Shown: positions 26,025-34,372, counted from the first letter of the stretch. The stretch: DNA of 64,000 bases from Actinoallomurus sp963850195 (GCA_963850195.1 CAWKKD010000005.1:2852001-2916000), one strand, 5' to 3'. Program-made: numbers and translations. The notes: generated by a model from the letters alone, not told the origin.

Positions 26025-26416
26025 GAACGAAGGTCAGCGCGCCCCAACCGCCATGCGCGACGAAAGCGTAGGTCAACACCTCGAGCCCGCCTAGAGCCGT
26101 AGTCGTGAGCCAATAGGGCTCGGATCTGCTCGCCAGACGTGGAGCGGTCCAGTCGTAATGGGTCGATCACTGTGTGTTGTGTGACTAGTGTCCGACCATC
26201 ATTACGAACTAGTTGTAAGGAAAACTGTAACCGTTCTGTGAGCGGACAGCCTCTTAACGCGGCCATGCGGTGTTGCTTCGATCAGGTGACCAACATCGGC
26301 TACCAGGACAGCGCCTTCTCCTGCGGTGCTCGGCTCATCTGCCGCACATGCTGCACCTTACTGGCGGACGCCGACTCTAATGTAGGGCGTACCCTGGCGA
26401 AGAAGAGGAAGATCGA
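26025..26416. other. 392-bp gene-free stretch with AT-richer core
   Basis: No convincing gene. The middle (about 26150-26250) is noticeably AT-richer than its surroundings, with ACTAGTGT...ACTAGTTG repeats, and probably holds the promoters of the divergent flanking genes. The last 20 bases contain a GAAGAGGAAGA ribosome site for the secreted protein gene that follows. Confidence 0.4.
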
Positions 26417-26950
26417 ATGGCAATGAAGGTTTCTAAATTGGTTCGGTCCGGGCGCTTGAGAACCGCCTTCACGACGGTAGCGACGGCTTCCGCGCTGGCG
26501 ACGTCGGCCGTCTTCATGGTTTCTCAGGCGAGCACGCCGGCTTCGGCGGCGACCTTGTCCGCGCCGTCGGACCCGTTCACTCAGACGTTTACGTTGTCGG
26601 AGCAGACGGGTAACGGGGGATCCTTTGTTCCTTACGCGGGCGCGTACCCGCCCTTTGGAAATGTGCCGCCGTTCCACCTTATCGGGGTGCAGTTCCCGCT
26701 GTCCGGATTTGCAGACACGGAGCTGGCCTTTGTCAAGCCCGGCCATAGCACCGAAGAGTGTGGAAACCCTAGCGCGGTGACTCTGCTGGTCGAGGGGCAG
26801 TCACTTACGGCCGCTCAGATCACGGCCATTTATGGATCAGCTCAGCCGCACTTTAATACGCTGAGCCCCATGACCGCCGTTGCCTGCTGGAGCGGAAGTG
26901 GCCCATTCCCGGGGTTCATTAACCTCAATATCACCATCCAGAATGACTAA
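26417..26950 (+). CDS. Secreted protein of unknown family
   Basis: 177 residues from ATG 26417 with GAAGAGGAAG upstream. Residues 1-44 form a signal peptide (KLVRSGRLRTAF, hydrophobic core, STPASAA). The mature 133-residue protein has only two Cys (in STEECGNPSAV and TAVACWSGSG), which could form one disulfide, and alternates Gly/Pro loops with beta-like stretches (FHLIGVQFPLSGFADTELAFV, PGFINLNITIQND). I recognise no domain. Codon use is visibly less GC-biased than in neighbouring genes, hinting at a different history. An intrinsic terminator follows, so the gene is monocistronic. Confidence 0.7.
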   Translation: MAMKVSKLVRSGRLRTAFTTVATASALATSAVFMVSQASTPASAATLSAPSDPFTQTFTLSEQTGNGGSFVPYAGAYPPFGNVPPFHLIGVQFPLSGFADTELAFVKPGHSTEECGNPSAVTLLVEGQSLTAAQITAIYGSAQPHFNTLSPMTAVACWSGSGPFPGFINLNITIQND

Positions 26951-26987
26951 GATCGGGCAACTCGTTTCTGGCCGCTAAGCGGCCCGG

Positions 26988-27026
26988 CTGGCCCGGCGTC
27001 TCTTGGACACGCCGGGCCAGTCTTTT
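26988..27026 (+). terminator. Intrinsic terminator of the unknown secreted protein gene
   Basis: CTGGCCCGGCGT at 26988-26999 is complementary to ACGCCGGGCCAG at 27009-27020 over a 9-nt loop, followed by TCTTTT. Confidence 0.88.
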
Positions 27027-27112
27027 GCGCCCGGAACAAGCGGTCGGCGACCGTCTTGAGCCGGCCGTTAATTCGATGGGGATCCCCGGGCAGGCCAGGT
27101 AGGGTCACGGCC

Positions 27113-27484
27113 GTGTCGAACGAACCCGCTCAGGTCCGGCCCTCGTTGCGCCAACGGTTGCGCGACGCGCTCGTTGCCGCGATGAAGGAACGCGATCGTG
27201 TCGCGGTCACCGCGTTGCGCTCGACGCTGGCCGCGATCGACAACGCGGAGGCGGTCGACACCTCGGCGGTGGCGAGCGGGTCTCTGGCGATCGAGTCGTC
27301 TCCCGTCGGTGTCGGTGCCGCGGAGGTCGAGCGACGCCTTCTGTCCGATGAGGACATCGTCCAGATCGTGCGTTCTGAAGTGGCGGACCGCGAGGCCGCA
27401 GCCATCGACTACGACCGCGCGGGCCGATCGGAACGCGCGCGGGCCCTGCGCGCCGAGGTTCAGGTGCTCTCGTCCCACCTGTGA
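27113..27484 (+). CDS. GatB/YqeY-domain protein
   Basis: 123 residues from GTG 27113; a longer frame starting at 27056 lacks a ribosome site. SLRQRLRDALVAAMKERDRVAVTALRSTLAAIDNAEAV is the helical start of the YqeY fold, and the second half (LLSDEDIVQIVRSEVADREAAAIDYDRAGRSERARALRAEVQVLSSHL) is its C-terminal helical bundle, the domain that binds tRNA in GatB. It is a cytoplasmic protein of uncertain role, perhaps tRNA-dependent amidation-related. Slightly shorter than typical YqeY (about 150 residues). Confidence 0.82.
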   Translation: MSNEPAQVRPSLRQRLRDALVAAMKERDRVAVTALRSTLAAIDNAEAVDTSAVASGSLAIESSPVGVGAAEVERRLLSDEDIVQIVRSEVADREAAAIDYDRAGRSERARALRAEVQVLSSHL

Positions 27485-27545
27485 TGCGGCAGGCCAGAAG
27501 AAGACCCAGGCGATCAGGCCCACCGTGGTGTCGAAGGGCTCGAGG

Positions 27546-28205
27546 TCAGTCCTGTGTCAGGCCGGCGCGCCGGGCGACGTCGAGTGCGGCGGCCAGGTCG
27601 GTGGAGGCGCGTAGTTCGGTGGTCAGCCGCTCCGCGTCCAGCGCGTCGAACAGGCGCGTCAGTGCCGCTTCGTCCACCGCACGTGAACGGGCGGCGCCGA
27701 GCAGTGCGTCGTACGCCGTGCCCGCCTTTTCCGCGTCCGGAGCGCAGTCCAGGAGGTCGCGGCGCCACTGCCACTCGTCGCGCGCTACCAGCGCCAGCCC
27801 GGCCAGGCCGTCGTCGTTCAGGTCGTCCGGATAGGGCGCGCGCCCCCACGACCCGTCCCACCAGTACACGAGGCCCACGGTCTCGCCTCCGCCGAGCGGG
27901 TCGGCGAGGTGGTCGGCGGGCAGCCAGTCCGGGCCGCCGGCCAGAAGGTCGACGGGCGGTTCCAAGACCGTTTCGCTGTAGTCGTCGTCGATGCCGCACA
28001 GCACCATGCGTCCGTGTGGCCAGCGGCTCAGGGTCCACCAGCCGTTCTGGGCGTCGCGGGAGCGCAGGCCGTGTTCGTCCAGCTCGGCTGCCTCCAGGTA
28101 GCCGGGCTCCAGCCCGGCGGTGAGGACGGCGAGCGCGGCCGCGTCGGCCCACAGCTCCTCGGCCTGGGGCAGGTCACCGGGACGACCGGGGCTGTGAACG
28201 GTCAA
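27546..28205 (-). CDS. Hypothetical protein, conserved-looking
   Basis: 219 residues from TTG 28205, which has a GAAGGAG ribosome site 7 nt upstream. I do not recognise a family. The protein is acidic and Trp-rich in the middle (NGWWTLSRWPHGRMVLCGIDDDYSETV, VGLVYWWDGSWGRAPYPDDLNDDGLAGLALVARDEWQWRRD), reminiscent of small SMI1/KNR4-like or immunity-type proteins that are intracellular with a binding groove, and ends in a helical tail. No membrane segment or signal peptide. It is tail-to-tail with the YqeY gene. Confidence 0.6.
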   Translation of the reverse strand: MTVHSPGRPGDLPQAEELWADAAALAVLTAGLEPGYLEAAELDEHGLRSRDAQNGWWTLSRWPHGRMVLCGIDDDYSETVLEPPVDLLAGGPDWLPADHLADPLGGGETVGLVYWWDGSWGRAPYPDDLNDDGLAGLALVARDEWQWRRDLLDCAPDAEKAGTAYDALLGAARSRAVDEAALTRLFDALDAERLTTELRASTDLAAALDVARRAGLTQD

Positions 28206-28425
28206 GGCTCATCTCCTTCGAGGGGGTTCTCGACCCTGTTCGGATGCTGCCGGAACCCATGTGGTTCCCGACACCGCGCCGTCGGCAAGGGGTTCCCAAT
28301 CGCCGCCGGAACGCCGTTTCGGCTGCGATTCGCCGGTAGCGTCACGGATCGTTCGAGACCATGCGCCGCCCTCGTCTCCGGCCACGGAGTCCGAACGCTC
28401 CACGTCGATATCCCGGAGGTATGCG

Positions 28426-28851
28426 GTGAACAGCAAGCGGCAGGAACAGCTGTGGGAGGTCGTGTCCCCGTTGCTGGCGCCCGGCGAGCAGGTGCAGGTC
28501 ATGGCCGCCGCCGGAGTGGGCACCGTCACCGTGAAACGGCAGCTCGCCACCGCGGTCGCGGTCGGCGTCGTCACGGGCGGGCTGCTGACGGCCATCCCGG
28601 CGCCGCGTCAGATGTACGTCGCCGTGACCGACCGCCGGATCCTGTTCTTCGACGGTATCGGAAAACCGGGCAAGCAGATGATGGACCTGCCGCGCCAGCA
28701 CGTACGCGTCTCACCGCCCCAGAAGGCCAGCCTCGGCCTGGCGATGCGGGTCCAGCTGGAGGTCGAGGACTCGGACCAGGGCATCCAGGTCACGTTCCCG
28801 CACGTGGCGAAGGCCGATGGCCGGGCATTCGCCGCCGCGCTGGCGGGCTAG
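28426..28851 (+). CDS. Small PH-domain-like protein
   Basis: 141 residues from GTG 28426 with a GGAGGT ribosome site 5 nt upstream. The sequence NSKRQEQLWEVVSPLLAPGEQVQVMAAAGV is followed by a hydrophobic segment (TAVAVGVVTGGLLTAIPA) and beta strands MYVAVTDRRILFFDG, VRVSPPQKASLGLAMRVQLEV and IQVTFPHV; the pattern 'VTDRRILFF' is typical of the bacterial PH-like/short YdjL-type 'transporter' family. Function unknown; it may bind membranes or proteins. Its stop is duplicated (GCGGGCTAGCGGGCTAG), and a strong perfect hairpin follows. Confidence 0.65.
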   Translation: MNSKRQEQLWEVVSPLLAPGEQVQVMAAAGVGTVTVKRQLATAVAVGVVTGGLLTAIPAPRQMYVAVTDRRILFFDGIGKPGKQMMDLPRQHVRVSPPQKASLGLAMRVQLEVEDSDQGIQVTFPHVAKADGRAFAAALAG

Positions 28852-28879
28852 CGGGCTAGCGCCCCAACAACTGACGGAG

Positions 28880-28915
28880 AAAGGCCGCCTGGTTCGCGCG
28901 AACCAGGCGGCCTTT
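28880..28915. terminator. Perfect 18-bp palindromic terminator
   Basis: AAAGGCCGCCTGGTTCGC is followed at once by its exact reverse complement ending in CCTTT at 28915. It ends the PH-like gene; the flanking A and T runs make it bidirectional in form. Confidence 0.9.
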
Positions 28916-29086
28916 CGTCGCGGTCCGTCACAAACCAAGGAACGGGCCCTCGACGTATCCGTCCAAGGAAGCGAGAGCAGAATGAATCGGCTTGCGCCAC
29001 CCCGAGTGGGAAGCGGACGCCGGGTTGGGCGAATAACAGGCGACACCGTCCGCCGTTGAGAGGGAAGCGATGACAGGAACGGGTCT

Positions 29087-29680
29087 TTGCTGAGATGTGA
29101 GGCTCGCGCCGAGACCGACGCCGAGGTGATCAAGGCCTCGCTCCGCGATCCGGAACAATTCGCGCTCCTGTACGACCGGCACCACCCGATGGTCCATCGG
29201 TACATCGCACGACGCCTCGGATGCGACGCGGCGGATGACCTGATGGCCGAGACGTTCTTGATCGCCTTCAAGGCTCGGGGACACTACGACCTGACGCGAG
29301 CCGACGCGCGGCCGTGGTTGTACGGCATCGCGACGAATCTGGTCGGTCGCCGCCACCGTGCGGAGAGCCGCTCCTGGCGGCTGATCGCCCGTACCGGCGT
29401 CGACGACGCCGTGGAACCCCCGAGCGACCAGGTGACCGACCGGGTCGCCGCGCAAGGCCTGCGACGCGAGCTGGCGAGTGCCATCGCCGGGCTGTCGCGC
29501 GGGCAGCGCGACGTCCTGCTGCTGACCGCCTCGGGTGGGCTGTCCACGGAGGAGATCGCGTCGGCGCTCGGCGTCGCCAAGGGAACCGTGCACTCCCGGC
29601 TGAACCGGGCGCGTAAGAAGATGCGGCACGCGCTGGGCGAGATCGACCCGCGCGAGGTAGCGGAAGGGGCCGGACGATGA
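29087..29680 (+). CDS. RNA polymerase sigma factor, ECF/sigma-70 type
   Basis: 197 residues from TTG 29087 (AGGAACGGG upstream). Region 2: DPEQFALLYDRHHPMVHRYIARRLGCDAADDLMAETFLIAFKARGHYD with the DDLMAETFL core contact and WLYGIATNLVGRRHR DNA-melting part. Region 4: ALAGLSRGQRDVLLLTASGGLSTEEIASALGVAKGTVHSRLNRARKKMR, a helix-turn-helix that reads the -35 element. No extra C-terminal domain. It overlaps the next gene (CU044_5270 family) by 4 nt (ATGA), so that protein is the natural candidate for its regulator. Target promoters are not identifiable from one gene. Confidence 0.9.
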   Translation: MLRCEARAETDAEVIKASLRDPEQFALLYDRHHPMVHRYIARRLGCDAADDLMAETFLIAFKARGHYDLTRADARPWLYGIATNLVGRRHRAESRSWRLIARTGVDDAVEPPSDQVTDRVAAQGLRRELASAIAGLSRGQRDVLLLTASGGLSTEEIASALGVAKGTVHSRLNRARKKMRHALGEIDPREVAEGAGR

Positions 29681-30681
29681 ACGAGCTCGAGCGCATGTTC
29701 GCCGAGGTACGGCCGCCGAGCAGGCAGGTCGTGGAAGAGGGACGGAAGCGCCTGCTGGCCGCGGCGTACGACGCCAGAGAGACACGCCCGAGTACCGGAC
29801 CGTCCCGGACGCGCGTACGGCTGGTCGCCCTCGGCGCGCTCACCGCCGCGATCGTCGCCGGCACGACCATCGCGCAGAACATGGGTGGTACGGACGGGAA
29901 GGGAAATCCCAAGCCGGTCATTCCGGGTATCCCCTCCGGCGCCGTCGCCAACGCGGAGGAGGTGCTCAACCGGGCCGCCGCCGCGGCCGAGACGGATTCG
30001 AGCGCGCCACGACCCGATCAATGGGTCTTCACCGAGGACAAGCAGCGCTTCCCGGCCACCGGAACGCGGGTCGTCACTCCCCGGACGCCTCTGGTGAACT
30101 TCAACTCGCTGAACTGGCATCGCGTGGACGGAAAGCAGTACGCCGAGCTTCAGAAGAAGCCGTTCGGCGACGGGAAACTTCGGATCGTGGACATCGCGTA
30201 CGGCGGGGGGCCCGGGTGGAAGCACGACTATCCGACGCTGGCCGCCATGCCGACGGACCCGAACCGACTCGCCGACTGGGTGTTGGCCAAGGAGGGCCAC
30301 AAGGTGAGCGCGGAGGAGCGTGCGTCCACTCTCTCCGGCCTTTACGCCGTGATCCTTCGAAACGGAGTGGCTCCGCCCAAGGCCGAGGCGGCGATCTTCC
30401 GAGCGATCAAGCTGCTGCCAGGCGTGACGCTGAACAAGGACGCGGTGGACCTGGCGGGCCGGAAGGCCGTCGCGGTCGGCCTGGTCATGGACGGTTACCT
30501 GCAGCAGGAGATCCTCCTCGACCAGAAGACCTACCGGTATCTCGGTGAACGCACCATCGCGATCAAGGACCGCACTCAACACGCCACCGACGGCGCCTGG
30601 ACCACCAAGAAGGGCGGCGTGATCAATCTCGACGTGCGCACCGCCTCCGGAATCGTCGACAAGCCGGGCCAGGTGTCCTGA
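29677..30681 (+). CDS. CU044_5270-family membrane-anchored protein, likely sigma-factor partner
   Basis: 334 residues. A cytoplasmic N-terminus (MNELERMFAEVRPPSRQVVEEGRKRLLAAAY), one membrane helix (VRLVALGALTAAIVAGTTIAQ, about residues 48-68) and a ~250-residue extracellular domain containing SAPRPDQWVFTEDKQRF and LAMPTDPNRLADWV. This architecture (sigma factor then CU044_5270 gene, overlapping start and stop) recurs across streptosporangial actinomycetes and resembles anti-sigma factors with outer sensor domains, although the short cytoplasmic part lacks a zinc anti-sigma motif. Function inferred from operon position. Confidence 0.75.
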   Translation: MNELERMFAEVRPPSRQVVEEGRKRLLAAAYDARETRPSTGPSRTRVRLVALGALTAAIVAGTTIAQNMGGTDGKGNPKPVIPGIPSGAVANAEEVLNRAAAAAETDSSAPRPDQWVFTEDKQRFPATGTRVVTPRTPLVNFNSLNWHRVDGKQYAELQKKPFGDGKLRIVDIAYGGGPGWKHDYPTLAAMPTDPNRLADWVLAKEGHKVSAEERASTLSGLYAVILRNGVAPPKAEAAIFRAIKLLPGVTLNKDAVDLAGRKAVAVGLVMDGYLQQEILLDQKTYRYLGERTIAIKDRTQHATDGAWTTKKGGVINLDVRTASGIVDKPGQVS

Positions 30682-30696
30682 GCCGTCGCGGAGATG

Positions 30697-30737
30697 GTCA
30701 AAGGCCCCGGAACGGAATGCGCCCGAGGCCATTTGAC
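30697..30737. terminator. Hairpin between convergent genes
   Basis: GTCAAAGGCCCCGG pairs, with one bulged base, with CCCGAGGCCATTTGAC at 30722-30737. It lies 16 nt after the CU044_5270 stop and 17 nt before the stop of the convergent HTH gene and can end both transcripts. Confidence 0.65.
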
Positions 30738-30754
30738 GTCCGGCGCGGAGGGCC

Positions 30755-31177
30755 CTACTCCCCGTCGGCGGTCGTACGGCTGAGCAGTCGTTCGTAGCGC
30801 TGCCGGGCGGCTTGCGGGGTACCGAGCCCGAGACCGAAGGCGATCTCCTGCCAGGTCATGCCGCGGCCTCGTGCCATCTTGAGGAGCCCGGTCTCAAGCT
30901 CGTCCATCTCCCCGCGCGCCCGTGGAACGAGGCTCAACGCGGCGGTGATATCGGCGTGGTCCACCTCCGGCTCGTCTTCGTCGGGCAAGGCGATCCCGCT
31001 GAGCAGGAACGACACGAGCCTGACGGCCTCGTGCGGTCCCATGACGGAGGGATGGACCTGCCGGCGGCGTTGCAGGTCGGTGGCCGCGTGTCGTTCGGCG
31101 ATGCGGAACAGCGACGCGTATTCGCGGTGCACTCGCGCCTGGTCCGGGTTCGGGGGCGCAAAGGGATCGTCGGGCAT
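30755..31177 (-). CDS. Helix-turn-helix DNA-binding protein
   Basis: 140 residues from ATG 31177. The N-terminal half (NPDQARVHREYASLFRIAERHAATDLQRRRQVHPS) is helical; the C-terminal half carries RARGEMDELETGLLKMARGRGMTWQEIAFGLGLGTPQAARQRYERLL, a sigma-70-region-4-like helix-turn-helix ('TWQEIAFGLGLGTPQAARQR'). This domain order matches a common actinobacterial family annotated only as DNA-binding protein. It is divergent from the YCII/ECF42 pair, 171 bp apart, so it might control that promoter, though ECF42 autoregulation is the known mode. Confidence 0.7.
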   Translation of the reverse strand: MPDDPFAPPNPDQARVHREYASLFRIAERHAATDLQRRRQVHPSVMGPHEAVRLVSFLLSGIALPDEDEPEVDHADITAALSLVPRARGEMDELETGLLKMARGRGMTWQEIAFGLGLGTPQAARQRYERLLSRTTADGE

Positions 31178-31271
31178 ACGGACCAGGATGACGCGGCACA
31201 CGAACCGATGTCAACCGACTGTTGTGAACAGATTGTTCAAGCAGAAGACCTCGACGATTTTCTGGCCGCAG

Positions 31272-31299
31272 TGTCGATCCGGCGGTTCCGCCGTTCGAC
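31272..31299 (+). promoter_or_regulatory. Candidate ECF42-type promoter upstream of the YCII/ECF42 genes
   Basis: TGTCGA at 31272-31277 and CGAC at 31296-31299 are separated by 18 nt, and lie 49 nt upstream of the YCII start. ECF42 factors are reported to recognise TGTCGA at -35 and CGA(T/A)C-like sequence at -10 ahead of their own DGPF genes. The match in position and spacing supports autoregulation. Confidence 0.6.
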
Positions 31300-31348
31300 T
31301 CATGGGTGAGAGGGTCCGAAAGGGGACCCGGGGAACCAGGAGAAGACC

Positions 31349-31768
31349 ATGAAGTACATGCTGATCATGCGCGCGACCGACGAGGCCTTCGCCGCCTTCG
31401 CGGACGTCGACTTCAACGAGGTCGTCGCGTCCATGGGCCGGTTCAACGACGAGATGATCTCGGCGGGCGTGCTGGTCGCCGCGGAGGGTCTCGATGACGC
31501 CGCGCAGGGCGTCGTCGTGGACTTCTCCTCCGAGCCCCCCGTCGTCACGGACGGGCCGTACGGCGAGACCAAGGAGCTGTTCGGCGGCTTCTGGATCCTC
31601 GATGTCGCCTCGAAGGAAGAGGCCGTCGAGTGGGCCAAGCGCGCACCGATGAGCGGTCCCGGGATGAAGACCGAGATCCGCCGCGTCACCAGCATCGATG
31701 AGTTCCCGCAGGACAACGAGTGGATCCAGAAGGAGCGGGCATGGCGGGTGGCGACCGGCCAGCTGTGA
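31349..31768 (+). CDS. YCII-related DGPF-domain protein
   Basis: 139 residues from ATG 31349 (AGGAGA upstream). MKYMLIMRATDEA opens the ferredoxin-like YCII fold; the hallmark DGPYGETKELFGGFWILDVAS (DGP[F/Y] motif) lies at residues ~69-90, and RRVTSIDEFPQ near the C-terminus. DGPF proteins are cytoplasmic, of unknown biochemical role, and strongly associated with ECF42 sigma factors. The gene overlaps the downstream sigma gene by 28 nt. Confidence 0.9.
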   Translation: MKYMLIMRATDEAFAAFADVDFNEVVASMGRFNDEMISAGVLVAAEGLDDAAQGVVVDFSSEPPVVTDGPYGETKELFGGFWILDVASKEEAVEWAKRAPMSGPGMKTEIRRVTSIDEFPQDNEWIQKERAWRVATGQL

Positions 31769-33033
31769 GCCGGCCGGACGGCGGCCGTCAGACCGTCGCG
31801 GCGGTGTGGCGGATCGAGTCCGCGCGGATCGTCAGCACGCTCGCCCGGTTCACCGGCGACTTCGCACTCGCCGAGGACCTGGCCCAGGAGACGCTCGCCG
31901 AGGCGCTCGTCACCTGGCCGCGGGACGGCGTACCGCGCAATCCCGCGGGGTGGCTGCTCACCGTGGGTCGGCGCCGCGCCATCGACTCCTTCCGCCGCAG
32001 CTCGGCTCTCGACGAGAGGTACGCCGCCCTCGCCCGGGATCTGGACGAGGGCGGCGCCACCACGGCGGCCCCGGACACCGACCTGCTGTGGGACCCGGAC
32101 CGCATCGACGACGACCAACTGGCGTTGATGTTCATCTCCTGCCATCCGGTGCTGTCGCGCGAGGCGCAGATCGCGCTCACGCTCCGCGTCCTCGGGGGCC
32201 TCACGAGCGACGAGATCGCCAGGGCCTTTCTCGTACCGACCGCCACGGTGCAGGCCCGGATCACCCGGGCGAAGAAGACGCTCGCGGCAGCGCGGGTGCC
32301 GTTCGGGGTTCCGCCGCCCGAGGAGTGCCGCAAGCGGCTCGGCTCGGTGCTCAGCGTGCTCTACCTGATCTTCACCGAGGGCTCGACCGCCTCATCCGGA
32401 AGCGAGTGGATCCGCCCTGACCTGGCCCGCGAGGCGGTCCGGCTGGCCCGGATCCTGGCACGGCTGGTCCCGGACGAGGCGGAGACGCACGGCCTGCTCG
32501 CGCTCCTCGAGCTCACCGCCGCCCGGTTCCCGGCGCGCCTGGACGACGGCGGCGAACCGGTCCTCTTGGAGAAGCAGGACCGTCGGCGCTGGGACCGGGC
32601 GGCGATCCGGCGCGGGCGGGCGGCCCTGGTCCAGGCCGGGCGGGCGGGCCGTGGCCTCGGCGCCTACGGCGTGCAGGCCGCGATCGCCGAATGTCATGCG
32701 GTCGCCCCGTCGGTGAAGGCGACCGACTGGGAACGGATCGTGCTGCTCTACGAGGCGCTCGGGCGGCTGGCGCCCTCGCCCGTCGTCGAACTCAACCGGG
32801 CGGTCGCGATCTCGATGGCCCACGGCCCGGCGGCCGCGCTGGCCGTCGTCGACGCACTCGTCGCGTCGGGTGGCCTCGCCGACTCTCACCTGCTGCCGAG
32901 CGTACGCGGCGAGTTGCTCAGCCGCCTCGGGAAGCCTGACGACGCACGCCGGGAGCTCGAGCTCGCCGTACGCCTCTGCGGGAACGAGCGCGAGCGCGGC
33001 CTGCTCCAGCGCAAACTCGCCGCCCTGGCCTGA
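31741..33033 (+). CDS. ECF42-type sigma factor with C-terminal TPR-like extension
   Basis: 430 residues from ATG 31741, with AAGGAG 8 nt upstream, inside the 3' end of the YCII gene. Region 2: IESARIVSTLARFTGDFALAEDLAQETLAEALVTWP and WLLTVGRRRAIDSFRR; region 4: SREAQIALTLRVLGGLTSDEIARAFLVPTATVQARITRAKKTLAAARVPF. After ~residue 195 comes the ~230-residue extension typical of ECF42 (LYLIFTEG..., DLAREAVRLARILARLVPDEAETHGLLALLEL, ..AIAECHA...VVELNRAVAISMAHGPAAAL), an alpha-helical TPR-like region that is required for activity in studied homologues. There is no separate anti-sigma factor. The partner is the DGPF gene. Confidence 0.9.
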   Translation: MAGGDRPAVSRPDGGRQTVAAVWRIESARIVSTLARFTGDFALAEDLAQETLAEALVTWPRDGVPRNPAGWLLTVGRRRAIDSFRRSSALDERYAALARDLDEGGATTAAPDTDLLWDPDRIDDDQLALMFISCHPVLSREAQIALTLRVLGGLTSDEIARAFLVPTATVQARITRAKKTLAAARVPFGVPPPEECRKRLGSVLSVLYLIFTEGSTASSGSEWIRPDLAREAVRLARILARLVPDEAETHGLLALLELTAARFPARLDDGGEPVLLEKQDRRRWDRAAIRRGRAALVQAGRAGRGLGAYGVQAAIAECHAVAPSVKATDWERIVLLYEALGRLAPSPVVELNRAVAISMAHGPAAALAVVDALVASGGLADSHLLPSVRGELLSRLGKPDDARRELELAVRLCGNERERGLLQRKLAALA

Positions 33034-33041
33034 CCCGAAGC

Positions 33042-33074
33042 AAGGGCCACCTCCGGTGATCGGAAGTGGCCCTT
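33042..33074. terminator. Bidirectional hairpin between sigma factor and esterase genes
   Basis: AAGGGCCACCTCCG at 33042-33055 pairs with CGGAAGTGGCCCTT at 33061-33074 (one mismatch, 5-nt loop). It separates convergent transcripts. Confidence 0.8.
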
Positions 33075-33082
33075 GAGCGCTA

Positions 33083-33877
33083 TCAGGCGTGCGAGGTGAA
33101 GACCGGGCTGTAGCCGGAGGCGTGCCCGGTGGCGGTCGGGTGGTACGAGCTGCCGATGTTGGTGATGTCGACCGCGTGCAGCCAGTCATCGCCCGAGCAC
33201 AGCTCGTGCCCGGTGAACTGGCTGCGGACGTCGGCGAAGGTGAAGCCGGCGTTCGCGGACGCCGTGCTGATCGCGCCGTCGATCGTGTCGGCCGCGCCGT
33301 TGAGCATCACGTGCTTGGCGTGGCTCATGCCGATGCAGCCGGAGTCGTTGGTGATGTACAGGTGCGGGTAGTCCATCACGACGATCTTGGCGTTCGGCGC
33401 CGCGCTGCGCATCTGGCTGAACGTCGAGCTGAGGTTGCCCGGGAGGGTGTTCCGCGCGTAGTTCTCGGCGTTGGTGACCGCGGTCTGGCAGGACGAGTCC
33501 GAGCCCAGAACGCAGGTCTGCATGACGCTGGAGAAGCCGGCGTCGTTGCCGCCGATGGTGATGCTGGCGAGCGTCGTGCTGGAGGTGAGGGCGCTGATCT
33601 GGTTGGCCTTGACGTCCGCGGTCGTCGCGCCGGAGCAGGCGACGAACTTGAAGGACGCGGGGGCGTGCGACGCCGACCACAGGGCGGCGTAGGCCCTGCT
33701 GCTGCGCTGGCAGGCACTGTCCAGGTCGTAGGACCCGGTACCGGTGCCGGAGGAGTAGGAGTCCCCGAGCGCGACGTAGTTGGCGCCGGCGGCGGAGGCG
33801 GGGGTCGCAACGGTGATCGCAGCGGCTGCGAGAGTCGCAGCGCATGCGGCCGCAGAGGCGAGGCGGGAGAATTTCAC
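33083..33877 (-). CDS. Secreted SGNH/GDSL esterase or phospholipase
   Basis: 264 residues. Residues 1-29 form a signal peptide (AAACAATLAAAAITVATPASAA). The SGNH blocks are clear: ALGDSYSSG (block I, catalytic Ser), ACSGATTADV (block II), ITIGGNDAGF (block III, Asn), and IGSSYHPTATGH (block V, catalytic His with nearby Asp). Six Cys positions fit the three disulfides of streptomycete secreted esterases/phospholipase A2 of this family. It would hydrolyse lipid or carbohydrate esters outside the cell. The region upstream of the start is AT-rich, suggesting a strong promoter. Confidence 0.9.
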   Translation of the reverse strand: MKFSRLASAAACAATLAAAAITVATPASAAGANYVALGDSYSSGTGTGSYDLDSACQRSSRAYAALWSASHAPASFKFVACSGATTADVKANQISALTSSTTLASITIGGNDAGFSSVMQTCVLGSDSSCQTAVTNAENYARNTLPGNLSSTFSQMRSAAPNAKIVVMDYPHLYITNDSGCIGMSHAKHVMLNGAADTIDGAISTASANAGFTFADVRSQFTGHELCSGDDWLHAVDITNIGSSYHPTATGHASGYSPVFTSHA

Positions 33878-34372
33878 GGGGCTCTCCGATGGAGGGGGTT
33901 TGATCTTGATTTACTCAAGCATCAAACTTCGCCTTTGGGGAGTATCCGAAATTGGTCAATAATTGATTGAATAAACCGTTGACAACCACGATGACCCGTG
34001 TAGTCGAGATGGCGGGATCCGGCCGGGTATTACCGTTCAGCGGATGAGTGCACAGGTCGGCGTTCCGGCGGTCGTACGCGGCGAGGCGCTCGCGGCCTGC
34101 GCGACGCGGTGGATCCACCGCGCGTGGCGGATGGCCGCGCAGCATGGCCTGGACGCCGGCGCGATCGGGGAATGAGGCGTCATCGAGCGGGCCTCGACAG
34201 GCCTGCCGTGCGCCAAAGCCGATTTCCAGCCCTCGGGAAGACCGTCGCCATCGACGCGCTCGCCGGCATCGACCTGGCCGACCGGGAGAACTCACCGTGA
34301 CGGCACGGGGAGGCCCGACCGGTCGGCGGTAGCCTGGCGAAGCCCTCCCCCGACGATCGAGGTCGCTTCGTG
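33878..34372. other. 495-bp gene-poor stretch
   Basis: The first 120 bp are AT-rich (TTGACAAC-like and TTTATTCAATCAATTATTGACC on the minus strand) and probably hold the esterase promoter. A 43-codon frame at 34044-34175 (RGEALAACATRWIHRAWRMAAQHG) and another to 34300 (FPALGKTVAIDALAGIDLADREN) read like fragments of a helical protein in different frames, so this may be the remnant of a lost gene. No intact gene is supported. Confidence 0.4.
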
